The notes: generated from the letters alone by a model not told the origin. A DNA stretch of 64,000 nucleotides from Tautonia rosea (GCF_012958305.1 NZ_JABBYO010000005.1:372001-436000), one strand, 5' to 3'; numbered from the stretch's first letter, positions 10,601-18,795 are shown. Made by a program: numbers and translations.

Positions 10601-10963
10601 AGGAGGCATGAAGGCTCGCGATCGAGTCACATAACCAATCGTTTCTGCCATTGCCTGGGCCATATTCGTCCCAGGATGGAAAAAGAGCTTCATGATGGCC
10701 ATTCCCTGCACATTCTTGGATTCCACATGGTGAATTCCATTGATGTACAGGAAGTGGTATTCGTAGTAATTCGTGAGCAACCCTTCCATCTGCGCCGGGT
10801 CCATGCCTCCATAAGGCTGGCAGACATAAACCACAGGCAAATTCAAATTTGGGAAGATATCGATCGGCATTCGGACCGCCGCGAGCACACTTCCCAGGAC
10901 CACAGCAACGATCGCTACCATGACCGTAAACGGGCGTTGCATCGAGAAGGCAATCGGGTTCAT
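7619..10963 (-). CDS. RND family efflux transporter with an altered proton relay
   Basis: This 1114-residue inner-membrane pump has the AcrB-type plan: an N-terminal membrane helix, two large periplasmic loops and two blocks of membrane helices. TM4 reads GVLVDESTVAIEN, with D400 and E401 where drug pumps of the HAE1 type have Asp-Asp. TM10 reads GVAVSNAIL, with S943 in the position of the conserved Lys (K940 of AcrB). TM10 is thus closer to metal-type (HME) pumps, which also lack that Lys. The C-terminal tail of about 90 residues is hydrophilic and Ser/Pro-rich. It is the second gene of the padR operon. Drug or metal specificity cannot be settled from sequence. Confidence 0.92.
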   Translation of the reverse strand: MNPIAFSMQRPFTVMVAIVAVVLGSVLAAVRMPIDIFPNLNLPVVYVCQPYGGMDPAQMEGLLTNYYEYHFLYINGIHHVESKNVQGMAIMKLFFHPGTNMAQAMAETIGYVTRSRAFMPPGTVSPFITRFDAGSVPVGYLVLSSESRTIGDIQDQALFRVRPMFAALTGVSAPPPFGGSQRSVVIRLDPERLRSYSMSPDEVIRALTSGNVISPSGNIRIDDEMPIVPVNSLVKDIKELLTIPIRPGADPTIYLRDVGTVEDASDLTVGYALVDGRRAVYILVTKRAEASTLSVVRNVKNALPEMQAVLPDDIRVSFEFDQSPTVTNAIESVGVEGLLGAGLIGVMVLIFLRDWRSALVIVLNIPIAIAAALFALWLTGQTMNLMTLGGLALSIGVLVDESTVAIENIHVRMRKDPSLATAVKRGTLETALPRLLAMLCILAVFIPSFFMEGAARALFVPMSLAVGFAMIASYILSSTFVPVMTTWIVRRQDGGEAHSQSSRLSLFDRFANRYAELVRSLTRIAPAVVVIYLVGTGLVAYGLGRQLGLEIFPSVDAGRFQLRLKAPAGTRVEKTEQIIRDVLATLEDEVGRDEIEISVGYAGLIPSSYPINAIYQWTGGPEEAMLRVALNQQSGVTIEELKRRLRERLNAEMPSVAFSFEPADLVSDVMSFGSPTPVEVAVSGPDFAEVRRHAEKIRSELSATPGLSDVRYGQTLDYPAVQVTIDREKAGLSGITPEEISRSLITATWSSRFVVPNYWPDPKSGIGYQVQIEIPYQEMTSLDDIRTIPIRQAQGNGVPLLLRDVASVERSSVPGQFDRYNMKRTLTLTANLDGMDLGRASAAVDRAIERAGEPPKGVTVAVRGQLVPLREILSGLAVGLGMSVLVILLVLTANFQSVRLALVAVAAGPAVIAGVVVGLRMTTTTINIQSFMGTIMVFGVAVSNAILLVTFAERSRIVDRLSAQDAAVAGARGRLRAILMTSGTMIVGMLPMASGIGDGGDQTAPLGRAVIGGLSFATLSTLFVLPSVFTLIQGRVGRDSSSLDPDDPESPHFVRIPSSHLSSTLQEGVASPEVRESTLSPSFPPQGDVTAKPNSQAPIPDPRSETKGDTGATS

Positions 10964-11029
10964 GAAAGAGTTGCTCGTGCAGGCAGAATCGGCGGGGATC
11001 GGGGGAGAACGACGGACGTCGGCGCATGC

Positions 11030-11392
11030 TCATTCGTCGCGATCCGAAACGCTAGGATCATGAGTCGTGTCATCCGGGAGTTGATCGTGCAACACTTCGG
11101 AAACCAGTTCGCGAAGCTTCGCCTTGGTCTCCTCGAGCGCCTGGGCTCCCTCCGAAGTTGCTCGATAATATTTTCGTTGCTTCCCATTGACCGTTTCGAC
11201 GGAGACGGTCAGGAATCCGGCTTCGAGCATCTGGTGAAGCATCGGGTAGAGCGTTCCTGGACCAACCTGATAGCCATGCCGATTCAATTCCTCAATCATT
11301 TCTGCGCCAAAGATTGGTTCCTTCACGGCGTGATAGAGAATGTGCATCCGAACAAAACCACCAAAAAACAGCCTGGTCAGTAATTCGCTCAT
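11030..11392 (-). CDS. PadR family transcriptional regulator
   Basis: This 120-residue protein has the PadR winged helix: an N-terminal helix, GAEMIEELNRHGYQVGPGTLYPMLHQMLEAG at its core (positions 28-58, with the recognition motif GTLYPMLHQ), a wing with GKQRKYYRAT, and a short C-terminal helix, as in subfamily 2 members. PadR proteins repress their targets and release DNA on binding small aromatic or cationic compounds. GAGGTG lies 7 bases before the ATG. It is the first gene of the operon that continues with the RND pump 66 bases later, so it very likely autoregulates this efflux system. It is divergent from the rhodanese gene with 126 bases between them. Confidence 0.93.
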   Translation of the reverse strand: MSELLTRLFFGGFVRMHILYHAVKEPIFGAEMIEELNRHGYQVGPGTLYPMLHQMLEAGFLTVSVETVNGKQRKYYRATSEGAQALEETKAKLRELVSEVLHDQLPDDTTHDPSVSDRDE

Positions 11393-11518
11393 GGCATCGC
11401 ACCTCGATATTGACTCCCGATCCTATCCGTACAAGAATCTGAGTCGCAAGGGGCCGTTGCGGTTGGAGATGGAATGACCCCGGTCGAAAACGAACGAATC
11501 ACACATGGAGGGTGACCG

Positions 11519-12406
11519 ATGCAGAATCCGCGACTCATGCTCGTTATGTGGCTTGGTCTGATCACCCCACTCATGGGAGTGGCCGAGGACAATTCAAACC
11601 AGATCGCTCGGCTTCTCAGCTTCGACGAGGTGGAAGCCCGGCTTGATGATTCGGATTTTGTGTTGCTCGATGTAAGATCGCGCGAAGAGTACAGCGCCGG
11701 GCACCTGCCCGGGGCCCTGTGGGTTGATGCCCGAGAGGTTGAACGGATGGCGGGAGAGCCAGGAGGATTGCAGGACATCGAACGATGGAAGTCCTGGATC
11801 AAGCGACTTGGACTGGCTCCGGACTCCGCCGTCTATATCTACGACGCCAACCGCCAAAAAGATGCCGCACGGTGCTGGTGGCTGCTCGGATACCTGGGTG
11901 TCGATGAAGTTGGCCTCATCAACGGCGGCTTCCCGCTCTGGCAATCCGAAGGTCGACCCGTCTCGACCGAATCCGTCAGCGTCGAACCACGAACCTTTCC
12001 AATCTCAATCCGAGATGATCGGCATGCCGATCGATCCACAGTCCTCGACGCCGTGAATACCGGCTCGGCACAGGTCATTGATGCCCGGAGCGACGGCGAA
12101 TTTCTCGGCGAGGTTGCCCGGTCGAAGCGAGGGGGGCACGTGCCAACCGCTTGCCAACTCGAATGGAACACTCTGGTTGACGATGAGGGCCGATTCCTTC
12201 CTGAGGAGATAATCCGCCCCCGATTGAAGGCGATCGGGCTCGAACCAGGAAAGCCGGTGATCACCCACTGTCAGGGGGGAGGACGAGCCTCTGTCGACGC
12301 CTTTGTGCTTCAACGTCTCGGATACCCAAGTAGGAACTATTATCTTGGCTGGTCCGACTGGGGGAACGCCGAAGAAACCCCCGTTGCGACCGATTTTCGT
12401 CCTTGA
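11519..12406 (+). CDS. Secreted sulfurtransferase with two rhodanese domains
   Basis: This 295-residue protein has a signal peptide (residues 1-22) and tandem rhodanese domains. The N-terminal one (LLDVRSREEYSAGHLPGA) is structural, and the C-terminal one carries the active-site loop CQGGGRA with C251. Enzymes of this type move sulfane sulfur from thiosulfate or mercaptopyruvate to thiol acceptors. The six-residue loop beginning CQGGGR is nearer to the thiosulfate-sulfurtransferase type than to the CGSGVT type of mercaptopyruvate enzymes. GGAGGG precedes the ATG. It is divergent from padR and convergent with the CobW gene. Confidence 0.92.
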   Translation: MQNPRLMLVMWLGLITPLMGVAEDNSNQIARLLSFDEVEARLDDSDFVLLDVRSREEYSAGHLPGALWVDAREVERMAGEPGGLQDIERWKSWIKRLGLAPDSAVYIYDANRQKDAARCWWLLGYLGVDEVGLINGGFPLWQSEGRPVSTESVSVEPRTFPISIRDDRHADRSTVLDAVNTGSAQVIDARSDGEFLGEVARSKRGGHVPTACQLEWNTLVDDEGRFLPEEIIRPRLKAIGLEPGKPVITHCQGGGRASVDAFVLQRLGYPSRNYYLGWSDWGNAEETPVATDFRP

Positions 12407-12549
12407 ATCCCCCCTTAGCCCCCTCTTCCACAACCGGGGATTATCGGCAGCGAATTGGGGGGTCGAGCTGAAACCTCGAATCGAGGGAGTGCGTTGAGAA
12501 ATTCCATCGAGGACGTTATCTCGAACGACGTCGAGGAATCGATCTGTCA

Positions 12550-13590
12550 CTACTCGGGAACCTGCCGAGACGAGAGTAGCTCCGACTCGAACTCGGACCA
12601 ATCCCGAGTCTCTTCATCAAGGATCACTTCAAGACGACTATCACGGCGATACGTTGATGGTCGAAGGTGTGTTTCGTCTTTCACGCGATTGATTGCCCAC
12701 CAATCATCCTCGCATCGAAATACTCCTTTGAGACGAAGAATCGGTCCGACTCGGGTGAGGAAATCGAACAGCGCGTCCCGATCGAATCGCTCGTCCGGGT
12801 GAAAGATCCACCCGCAGGCATGCTGGAGTCCATCGGAATTCTCGAATCTCCTGGGATGCCCCAGAATGGGAGGGGCGTCGATCAGGACAGTGGATGCTGA
12901 ATGGCCTGACTGGTGCAACACGTCCGATGCCTGACGCTCCTGGTCATGGGCCTTCTGGAAGCGGGGAAGACGTACTCTCGATCCCTCAAGATCAAGCCAA
13001 TGGAGGGGGATCTGGCCTTGACTCGTCTCCTGAACGAACAGTTTGGGCGGATCAAACTGTTCAACCCATTCTCGACACCCTCGAACGAGTGCAGGGTCTC
13101 GGGTATCGGTCCAATTGATGACGATGATGTCTGCCATCTGAATTTGATCGAAGAACATGGGGCTCGACTGGAGTCGAGGATTGGCGAAGTCCTTCGGATC
13201 GATCACGCAGAGGGTTGGGCCGAGTTCGAGAAGATGGCCAAAGTGCTCGCCGCGAAGTTGATCGATCATCGCGGCGGGATGACCAACTCCTGTCGGTTCG
13301 ATGAGGAGCCGATGCGGTTTGGCAGTTCGAATCAACCGAGCCAGCAAGGGAGGCATCAGGAATGCCGTTGAACAGCACATGCAGCCCCCTCCCAGTTCGG
13401 CGATCTCAATCTCAGGATCCTGGCCTTCGTAGAGTACATGATCGACCGACACCATGCCGAATTCATTGACAAACACGGCCCAACGTTCTGCGTCGGGACG
13501 CTGTCGAATCAAGGCATTGATCGTCGTGGTCTTGCCAGTGCCAAGGAATCCCGTGATCAGGTTGGTCCGAATCCGTTGCAACTCAGCCAT
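12550..13590 (-). CDS. CobW/COG0523 family GTP-binding metallochaperone
   Basis: This protein of about 346 residues belongs to the G3E GTPases. It has the Walker A loop GFLGTGKTT near the N-terminus, the metal-binding CxCC motif in GGGCMCCS, the Walker B-like region with LLIEPTGVGHP, and NWTD in the place of the guanine-specificity motif. The C-terminal CobW domain is present. Members deliver zinc, cobalt or nickel, or insert cobalt in cobalamin synthesis. No Zur-like site or cobalamin gene is visible nearby, so the metal is open. The frame is open to another ATG at 13638. Neither start has a good ribosome site, and 13590 gives the usual family N-terminus. Expect 346 or 362 residues. Confidence 0.9.
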   Translation of the reverse strand: MAELQRIRTNLITGFLGTGKTTTINALIRQRPDAERWAVFVNEFGMVSVDHVLYEGQDPEIEIAELGGGCMCCSTAFLMPPLLARLIRTAKPHRLLIEPTGVGHPAAMIDQLRGEHFGHLLELGPTLCVIDPKDFANPRLQSSPMFFDQIQMADIIVINWTDTRDPALVRGCREWVEQFDPPKLFVQETSQGQIPLHWLDLEGSRVRLPRFQKAHDQERQASDVLHQSGHSASTVLIDAPPILGHPRRFENSDGLQHACGWIFHPDERFDRDALFDFLTRVGPILRLKGVFRCEDDWWAINRVKDETHLRPSTYRRDSRLEVILDEETRDWSEFESELLSSRQVPE

Positions 13591-13678
13591 TGTGGTGTTG
13601 GTCCGGGTCTTTGGGGCGGACTCAAGCTTTTCAATCATCTTATGAAGATCTCAACATAATGTCATACGTATTGGACAA

Positions 13679-14794
13679 TCAACAGAAGGCGCTGGTCAAG
13701 TGATCCGAGGCGATGGTACGGGGGTGGGGCTCGGCAGCTCGACCTGGCAAGGTTGTCAAAATGACGCAGATTGTCTGCGACCTGGGATCGGCCCAGGCAA
13801 GCGTTCCTGTTGATCCCGTGTGACCGAAGGTCTGATTGGAGCAGCCTTTTCCCCCAAGACTCGATCCAAGAGCGAAGCCGAGACCGCGAGGAGGATTCTC
13901 GTCTGCCCGTTGATTCTGGGTCATTGCACGAGCCGTTTCGGGACGGACCACCTTCCCCTCCTCAAGTAGGAATTCAGCCAGGAACCGTGCTACGTCGGGA
14001 GCCGAGGCGTGAGCCCCTCCCCAGGGGGCTCCCAGGCTTCGCCAGTAGACACTGTTCCAGTCCCAGCTGCGCGCTTTCGAATCACCCACGCCAGATTCTG
14101 GAGCCGCAAGTTCGGTTTGACACGGCGTCACGGCTTCGATCGGAAAGCGACCAAGCCCCAGGGACGAGTGCTTCATGCCGAGCGGCTGGAAGACGGTTTG
14201 ATCCAGCAGAGTCGCGGTCTCGATCCCGCTGATGCGTCGAGCGATCTCGGTCGCCAGCAAGATTGCCATGCTCGAGTAGCCGTAACGCGTGCCAGGTTCG
14301 AAGAGGAGCGGGGTTCGGAGAGCCCTCTCGACGAACTCTTGTAGCGGGGCATGTCGGGCGCGGACGTCATTGTTTTCTGGAAGTTGATCGGGCAGTCCCG
14401 AGACGTGAGTCAGCAGATGGCGGATGGTAATCGTTTCCCGTCCTTGCCCAGAGAACTCCGGAAGGTACGTTCGAGCCGGGTCATCAAGAGAAAACGCCCC
14501 CTGGTCAAAGAGCGTCATGACCGCAGCCACCGCGATGGGCTTCGAGATCGAGCCCAGGAGGAACAGATCGTTGACGGACTGGGCCGTCCCGAAGTGACGG
14601 AGGAACTGCTCTTCGTGCTGGCAGACACAGAGGGTTGCTGCACTTACCTGCCCACTTGCAGTTGCCTGAGCCAGCACTTCCGCAGCGGCCTCGCGTGGGT
14701 CAGTATTCGCCTGGATTGTGGTGAGGAGCGGGAGCCCCCATGCGGCCAGCCCACCGGTCTGGAGAAGCGATCGACGTGTTACCATGGAACTCAT
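13679..14794 (-). CDS. Serine hydrolase of the beta-lactamase/class C family, exported
   Basis: About 371 residues. The N-terminus (TRRSLLQTGGLAAWG) looks like a Tat leader. The active-site motif SxxK is present as GSISKPIA (S82 and K85 from this start), a YSS motif stands for the YxN element, and GHTGSTG is the KTG-like box. This pattern is found in class C beta-lactamase-like esterases, D-aminopeptidases and penicillin-binding-like proteins. Most planctomycete members are thought to be esterases or peptidases and not resistance enzymes. The frame stays open to 14857. I chose ATG 14794, and ATG 14785 is also possible. It lies 40 bases from the CobW gene on the same strand and may be cotranscribed. 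Confidence 0.87.
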   Translation of the reverse strand: MSSMVTRRSLLQTGGLAAWGLPLLTTIQANTDPREAAAEVLAQATASGQVSAATLCVCQHEEQFLRHFGTAQSVNDLFLLGSISKPIAVAAVMTLFDQGAFSLDDPARTYLPEFSGQGRETITIRHLLTHVSGLPDQLPENNDVRARHAPLQEFVERALRTPLLFEPGTRYGYSSMAILLATEIARRISGIETATLLDQTVFQPLGMKHSSLGLGRFPIEAVTPCQTELAAPESGVGDSKARSWDWNSVYWRSLGAPWGGAHASAPDVARFLAEFLLEEGKVVRPETARAMTQNQRADENPPRGLGFALGSSLGGKGCSNQTFGHTGSTGTLAWADPRSQTICVILTTLPGRAAEPHPRTIASDHLTSAFC

Positions 14795-14967
14795 CTCGCA
14801 GGCATCATGAAAATGATTTTGCTCTTGGTTGGGTCTCGTGTCTGTTCCGAGAAGCACGAGTCAGTCAGAGTCACACAACGGACCAAGACAGAGCCTTGAG
14901 CAAATTGAATCAGAAAGTGAATTTTCTAATAGAATCAGACATCTCCGAGTTAAAAAACCCTTTGTTT

Positions 14968-15528
14968 TTATGAATTTTGCAACCGTTCACCGCATTGATT
15001 CAGAATTTGGAAGGCAACCTGATTGGGGTGGTAACCGCCGGGAAGCCGGACCAGAAGTTTCCCGAGTCGATCACAAAGGTTCTTTACTTCGCTGAACGCG
15101 TGACTTGACCATCGAATGGCAAAGAGCACCAGAACGACCTCCGGACGTGAGCTCACTGGTTCGAAGGTCGCAACGGACTGGTGCTCTCGTGTTTCGATCC
15201 AGACCAATTCGTCGAGACCGAGCCCCGAAACCAGAGCGTTCTGTGCCTCAGGACGCCGATCACCTCCGATCAACACGATCGAACGCCCCGCGAGCAATCG
15301 ACCGACTTCGGCAATCTCGCCTGTGGGTTTCGGAATGTGATGCGATGGACTGGAATCGTCCACACACGCCGGATAACGGTCGATTTCCCGGAGATCGAGA
15401 CGGAATCCTGAAGGTAGGTGTGCCTGTTCGGGAAGCTCATCAATGATGGGCACAAGCAACTCGCGAATCGCTCGGTCACTCGGTGGGACTTCGGATTTGA
15501 CTAGCTCGGTGACGATATTGATCAACAC
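14968..15528 (-). CDS. DUF2325-like protein, downstream half of an interrupted gene
   Basis: The 186 residues begin with a helical segment and end in a Rossmann-like domain: SIVLIGGDRR, then ELVWIET, then VVLVLFAIRWSSHAF and GKLLVRLPGGYHPNQV. The glycine-rich first strand, the Ser-His pair and the closing loop match DUF2325, a family of unknown function. The start shown is TTG, and an in-frame GTG lies one codon upstream. GAGGAGG lies about 6 bases before that GTG, so separate translation is possible, although the same bases also code for a run of Glu. The 191-residue frame upstream is in the same phase, separated only by two TAG codons. The two are probably pieces of one ancestral protein of about 435 residues. 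Confidence 0.6.
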   Translation of the reverse strand: MLINIVTELVKSEVPPSDRAIRELLVPIIDELPEQAHLPSGFRLDLREIDRYPACVDDSSPSHHIPKPTGEIAEVGRLLAGRSIVLIGGDRRPEAQNALVSGLGLDELVWIETREHQSVATFEPVSSRPEVVLVLFAIRWSSHAFSEVKNLCDRLGKLLVRLPGGYHPNQVAFQILNQCGERLQNS

Positions 15529-15699
15529 CTGCCACTCCTCCTCCTCACTTCCCTCACAGCGATTGGTTTCCTAAAGATGGCCAAGCTCTGCAAGGTGGGT
15601 CTGTTTTCTAAGGGCCATGCCTCCCGAACGTGATCGAGTTGGAATGCGATCAAGTCGTGCCGGCCAATCAAAGGGATCAGCACAGTCGTCAGCTCTCAT

Positions 15700-16275
15700 C
15701 TAGTGTTTGAGGAAGACTCGATGCCGGGCGGCAAGCATGCGGAGCAGCTCGAAGATTGCAATCTGATCGGAATCTTCAGGCCTTTGAAGACGAGTCATGG
15801 CTTCTCGGAGGGCCGATTGCGCCTCGACAAGGAAGGGTGATGCTTCTTCGAGGCATCCACGATGTTCCCCAGCTTCCTGCACCAGCGCACAGGACGCCGA
15901 CAATACCTCGTAACACCCTGCGAGTTCCTCAAGCAGAGTGATGCCCTGCAATACGGAGTCTGAAGCCGCATCACTCCAGTAGGAACAATCAATGTGACGA
16001 TCCTCCCAGGCTTCGAACTCGGAGTCGGAGGGTGGATCGTTCCGTGGCGAATCGGTCAGGGAGTCGGCCTGACGGCGTCGAAGTGCAGCGCGTCGGGCTG
16101 CCTCGGCTTTCGCTCGGCAGCGATGCTGGAGCTCGGTCAGGTCGGCATCAGGACTCCTCGGAGCGAACGAAGTCGGCGACCGTTCTGAGGAGGACACACG
16201 CCCCCCACCAAAGGTCAACTCATGCAATGAATCGTCCGGCTTGTTTATCCGCGAATCTTGAGGTGGTGTGGCCAA
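15700..16275 (-). CDS. Helical planctomycete protein, upstream half of an interrupted gene
   Basis: This frame gives 191 residues. After a low-complexity N-terminus comes a basic helix (CRAKAEAARRAALRRRQ) and an all-helical domain ending in AARHRVFLKH just before TAG (15700-15702). As far as I recall, planctomycete relatives carry this helical part and the DUF2325-like part on one chain, but I cannot verify that here. Beyond the TAG the same frame continues with MRADDCADPFDWP and remains open for about 42 codons to a second TAG near 15573, then runs into the DUF2325 half. The start is TTG at 16275, fixed by AAGGAGG (16283-16289) with 7 bases of spacing. An overlapping ATG at 16280 is out of frame and gives only a short peptide. 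Confidence 0.6.
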   Translation of the reverse strand: MATPPQDSRINKPDDSLHELTFGGGRVSSSERSPTSFAPRSPDADLTELQHRCRAKAEAARRAALRRRQADSLTDSPRNDPPSDSEFEAWEDRHIDCSYWSDAASDSVLQGITLLEELAGCYEVLSASCALVQEAGEHRGCLEEASPFLVEAQSALREAMTRLQRPEDSDQIAIFELLRMLAARHRVFLKH

Positions 16276-16282
16276 GGCATGG

Positions 16283-16289
16283 CCTCCTT
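16283..16289 (-). promoter_or_regulatory. Ribosome binding site fixing a TTG start
   Basis: On the minus strand AAGGAGG lies 7 bases before TTG 16275. The ATG at 16280 is only 2 bases away and out of frame with the long reading frame, so TTG is the likely start. Confidence 0.6.
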
Positions 16290-16912
16290 CCTAAACTGCT
16301 CCGCTCGCCTTGCGTTCGAGCATATCGAGGAGTTGACCCCCTGTGCAGCCTCCTCTCAAGTCTCCCAGGCGAACAACCTGCGGCGATTGCGAGAAATCGC
16401 TAACGTGATTGACAGATCTGCTGCTTCCTGAACGTCAGTCAGTTCACCACCGATCTGATTTCCCGGAAAGCATTGAGTGGTCGCATCAGAGCCCTCCTCA
16501 CGACAATGAGGATACCCTGCTCTCTCCAAGAAATGGGACGTTCTCCCGAACTGACGTCCCTTGGTAGTGTGCTCAACGACAAGGACGTTCATTTCTTGGT
16601 GTCGAGCCGTCAAGACGATCATTCAGAACGCCCTACTCAAGAGTTGCATCGAGCTCAACTTGTTTCTTGGGATTCGTCGGCACGGCGAGTACTCAGGATG
16701 CAGGACGAATGCATGACTGGAGACTTCCGCTGAGCAATACCGCACTCCCACCCACGCAAGCGCCTGCTCTCTCTCTGGAGTTCGCTTCCAAGGAATTGTC
16801 TTCGACAGAATTACGTTTCCGTAAGGAATGTGTTCGTTGCAGCACAGGTTTACTCTGGCAAGACCGAGACGCAGGTTTCCTGGATTCGGGAGGGGCGTCG
16901 ACTGTTGGCGAC
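16290..16912. other. Stretch without a recognisable gene
   Basis: About 620 bases hold only short open frames on both strands. One minus-strand frame (16356-16622) contains MNVLVVE, recalling a response-regulator start, but the acidic pocket, the phosphorylated Asp and the Lys of receiver domains are missing, so I do not call it. Its last 30 residues could equally be noise. I see no RNA gene or clear terminator. The stretch lies between a broken gene and a probable frameshifted one, so decayed coding sequence is a reasonable reading. Confidence 0.4.
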
Positions 16913-17171
16913 TCAGTTGTTCTTGAGCTGTTCCTCGATTTCGAACGAGTGGAGACAGGGGACGTTGCTCAGGCACCATGCGCTTCGTTCAGAGCTTAGG
17001 ACCACCTCGTCAAGATCTCGATGATGGACAAACGGGTTCAGTGGTCCTGAGAGGGAGAGTTGCAGAGCGAGTTGACCGCGATCCTCGTCAATGACGCCGC
17101 AGAGGTGGACCGCAGAGAAACCCGCAGGCCTCCCTTGTCGGACCAAGTCGCCAGAATACAATCGCTTGCAT
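16913..17171 (-). pseudogene. Small unrecognised gene with an apparent frameshift
   Basis: On the minus strand AAGGAG (17180-17185) lies 8 bases before an ATG (17171) that opens MQAIVFWRLGPTREA. This frame soon stops. One base over, another frame runs on in typical codon use for this genome (RPAGFSAVHLCGVIDED, then LNPFVHHRDLDEVV) to a stop at 16913. Removing one base in the GGGAGG run near 17130 would join them into one protein of about 86 residues. I do not recognise the family. It is either a recent pseudogene, a sequencing error or a chance alignment of frames. Confidence 0.35.
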
Positions 17172-17337
17172 GATCGGAACTCCTTCTAAGAACTTGGTTT
17201 TGAGCAATGTATGTTTCGAGTCCAGCGCAACGTCTGCGACTGGAAATCGCGCCGTCCGCCCCTCTGCCCCGAGTGGTTCGCATGATGATTGAGTCTTCAG
17301 CGAACCGTCGGTTCGTTGTCTGCCGAGGAGGGAGTCC

Positions 17338-18027
17338 ATGGACCCGGATCAGGAATTGAGGGGATTCGAGGGCGTTTGCCGGCTCTTTCCGTTGCCGGAA
17401 GTCGTCTTGTTCCCGCATTGCGTTCTCCCGTTGCACATTTTTGAACCACGATATCGTGAGATGACCGAGGATGCTTTGGCAGGCGACCGACTGATTGCCA
17501 TGGTAAAGCTCCAAGATGGTGTCGATTGGAATGTCGAAGAAGATCCTCCCATCGAATCGGTCGCGTGTCTGGGGAAGATTTTCGATCATCGCCGGCTTGC
17601 CGACGGGCGTTACAATCTGTTACTGGTCGGCATGAAACGTGTTCGACTTCTTCACGAACTCCCCAAAGATCGATTGTTCCGTCGCGCCCAGGCAGAGCTT
17701 CTTGATGATGAGTATCCTGACGAGCCGCTCGATTCGCTCCGAGACGAACTGGTCGATCAGTTTCGGAACCTTTGCTCCCGGGAAGGCCGAGTGGAGCCTG
17801 AGATTGCCAGGCTTCTGGATAAGCCCATCCCCCTCGGTGTTCTCGTCGATTTGCTCGGTCATTACCTGGGCCTGCCCGGATCGGTGAAGCAGGCGTTCTT
17901 GAATGAATCGCGAGTCGAGGATCGGGTGCAGTCGCTGATCGGAATCTTGCGAGTCCATCTCAGCGCGACCAACGAGGATCGCGATGAGAGCGATTCAGGG
18001 TTTCCTCCACCATTTAGCCTTAATTAA
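17338..18027 (+). CDS. Lon N-terminal (substrate-binding) domain protein
   Basis: This 229-residue protein consists only of the LON substrate-binding domain. The signature is clear: LFPLPEVVLFPHCVLPLHIFEPRYREM at its start (residues 16-42), then IAMVKLQ, then GKIFDHRRLADGRYNLLLVGMKRVRL, followed by a helical half. There is no AAA ATPase or protease domain, so it is not a Lon protease. Stand-alone members of this family are common, and their role, perhaps in protein quality control, is poorly known. GGAGGGAG precedes the ATG. The folE gene follows 135 bases later on the same strand. Confidence 0.92.
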   Translation: MDPDQELRGFEGVCRLFPLPEVVLFPHCVLPLHIFEPRYREMTEDALAGDRLIAMVKLQDGVDWNVEEDPPIESVACLGKIFDHRRLADGRYNLLLVGMKRVRLLHELPKDRLFRRAQAELLDDEYPDEPLDSLRDELVDQFRNLCSREGRVEPEIARLLDKPIPLGVLVDLLGHYLGLPGSVKQAFLNESRVEDRVQSLIGILRVHLSATNEDRDESDSGFPPPFSLN

Positions 18028-18162
18028 TGGAAGATTTCCGTCTCCTGCTCCTCCGCAATCGGGGATCGAGTCTTCGATTGGTCTCTCTGGTCCTCGGGTC
18101 ATCTTCCGGGTTGAGCAACCCTCGAGTTAGGACCCCCCTGTCCGAGTTGTTGAGACGACGTC

Positions 18163-18795
18163 ATGAATGAGTTCCTTTCCGATCTCTCCGACGATCGGGA
18201 GCCGAGTTCGACTGATACGTTCGAGGTCGATCTTGAACGGATTCGGAGGGCGGTCCGTGAAATTCTGATCGCGGTGGGTGAAGACCCGGATCGGGAGGGA
18301 CTGCTCGAAACTCCCGATCGCGTTGCTCGCATGTATGCGGAGGTCTTCCGAGGACTTCATCAGGATCCTCGCGTCCACCTCACGAAGCGGTTTACTCAGA
18401 AATACGATGAGATGGTCACCGTCCGTGACATCACGTACTCCAGCTTCTGCGAGCATCATCTCTTGCCGTTCTCTGGCAAGGCGCACGTGGCCTATTTGCC
18501 CTCGGGCAAGGTCGTCGGTCTCTCCAAGATTCCGAGAATCGTCGATGTGCTTTCGAGGCGTCCCCAGGTTCAGGAAAAGTTAACGGAACAAATAGCGGAC
18601 ATTCTCATGGAAGAACTGGATGTCCTTGGTGTCGCAGTCGTTATGGAAGGAACCCACAGCTGCATGACCGTCCGAGGCGTGCAGAAGCCTGGAAGCACTT
18701 ACATTACCAGCGCCATGCGGGGAGCGTTCCGAGAGAATGTTGCAACGCGCATGGAGGTTCTCTCATTGATCCACGGTGGGAGTCGAGGGATTTAA
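18163..18795 (+). CDS. folE: GTP cyclohydrolase I
   Basis: This 210-residue enzyme converts GTP to 7,8-dihydroneopterin triphosphate, the first step to tetrahydrofolate and other pterins, and to queuosine in many bacteria. The zinc ligands are in [10 protein letters not shown] and THSCMTVRG, and [13 protein letters not shown] near the N-terminus and [12 protein letters not shown] in the middle are family signatures. Length and motif order are those of the classical type IA enzyme. The queuosine link is worth noting because a likely queuosine-precursor transporter lies at 38544. The ribosome site upstream of the ATG is weak. Confidence 0.97.
   Translation: MNEFLSDLSDDREPSSTDTFEVDLERIRRAVREILIAVGEDPDREGLLETPDRVARMYAEVFRGLHQDPRVHLTKRFTQKYDEMVTVRDITYSSFCEHHLLPFSGKAHVAYLPSGKVVGLSKIPRIVDVLSRRPQVQEKLTEQIADILMEELDVLGVAVVMEGTHSCMTVRGVQKPGSTYITSAMRGAFRENVATRMEVLSLIHGGSRGI

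Noticed and set aside
13679-14794. Antibiotic-resistance beta-lactamase
   Set aside because: The motif set fits the broad class C-like esterase/peptidase group; nothing points to beta-lactam hydrolysis.
16356-16622. Possible response-regulator fragment on the minus strand
   Set aside because: Only MNVLVVE recalls a receiver domain; the acidic pocket, phosphorylation site and lysine are absent.
17038-17589. Open frame of 183 codons on the minus strand
   Set aside because: It overlaps the well-supported Lon-domain gene for about 250 bases and shows no motif.
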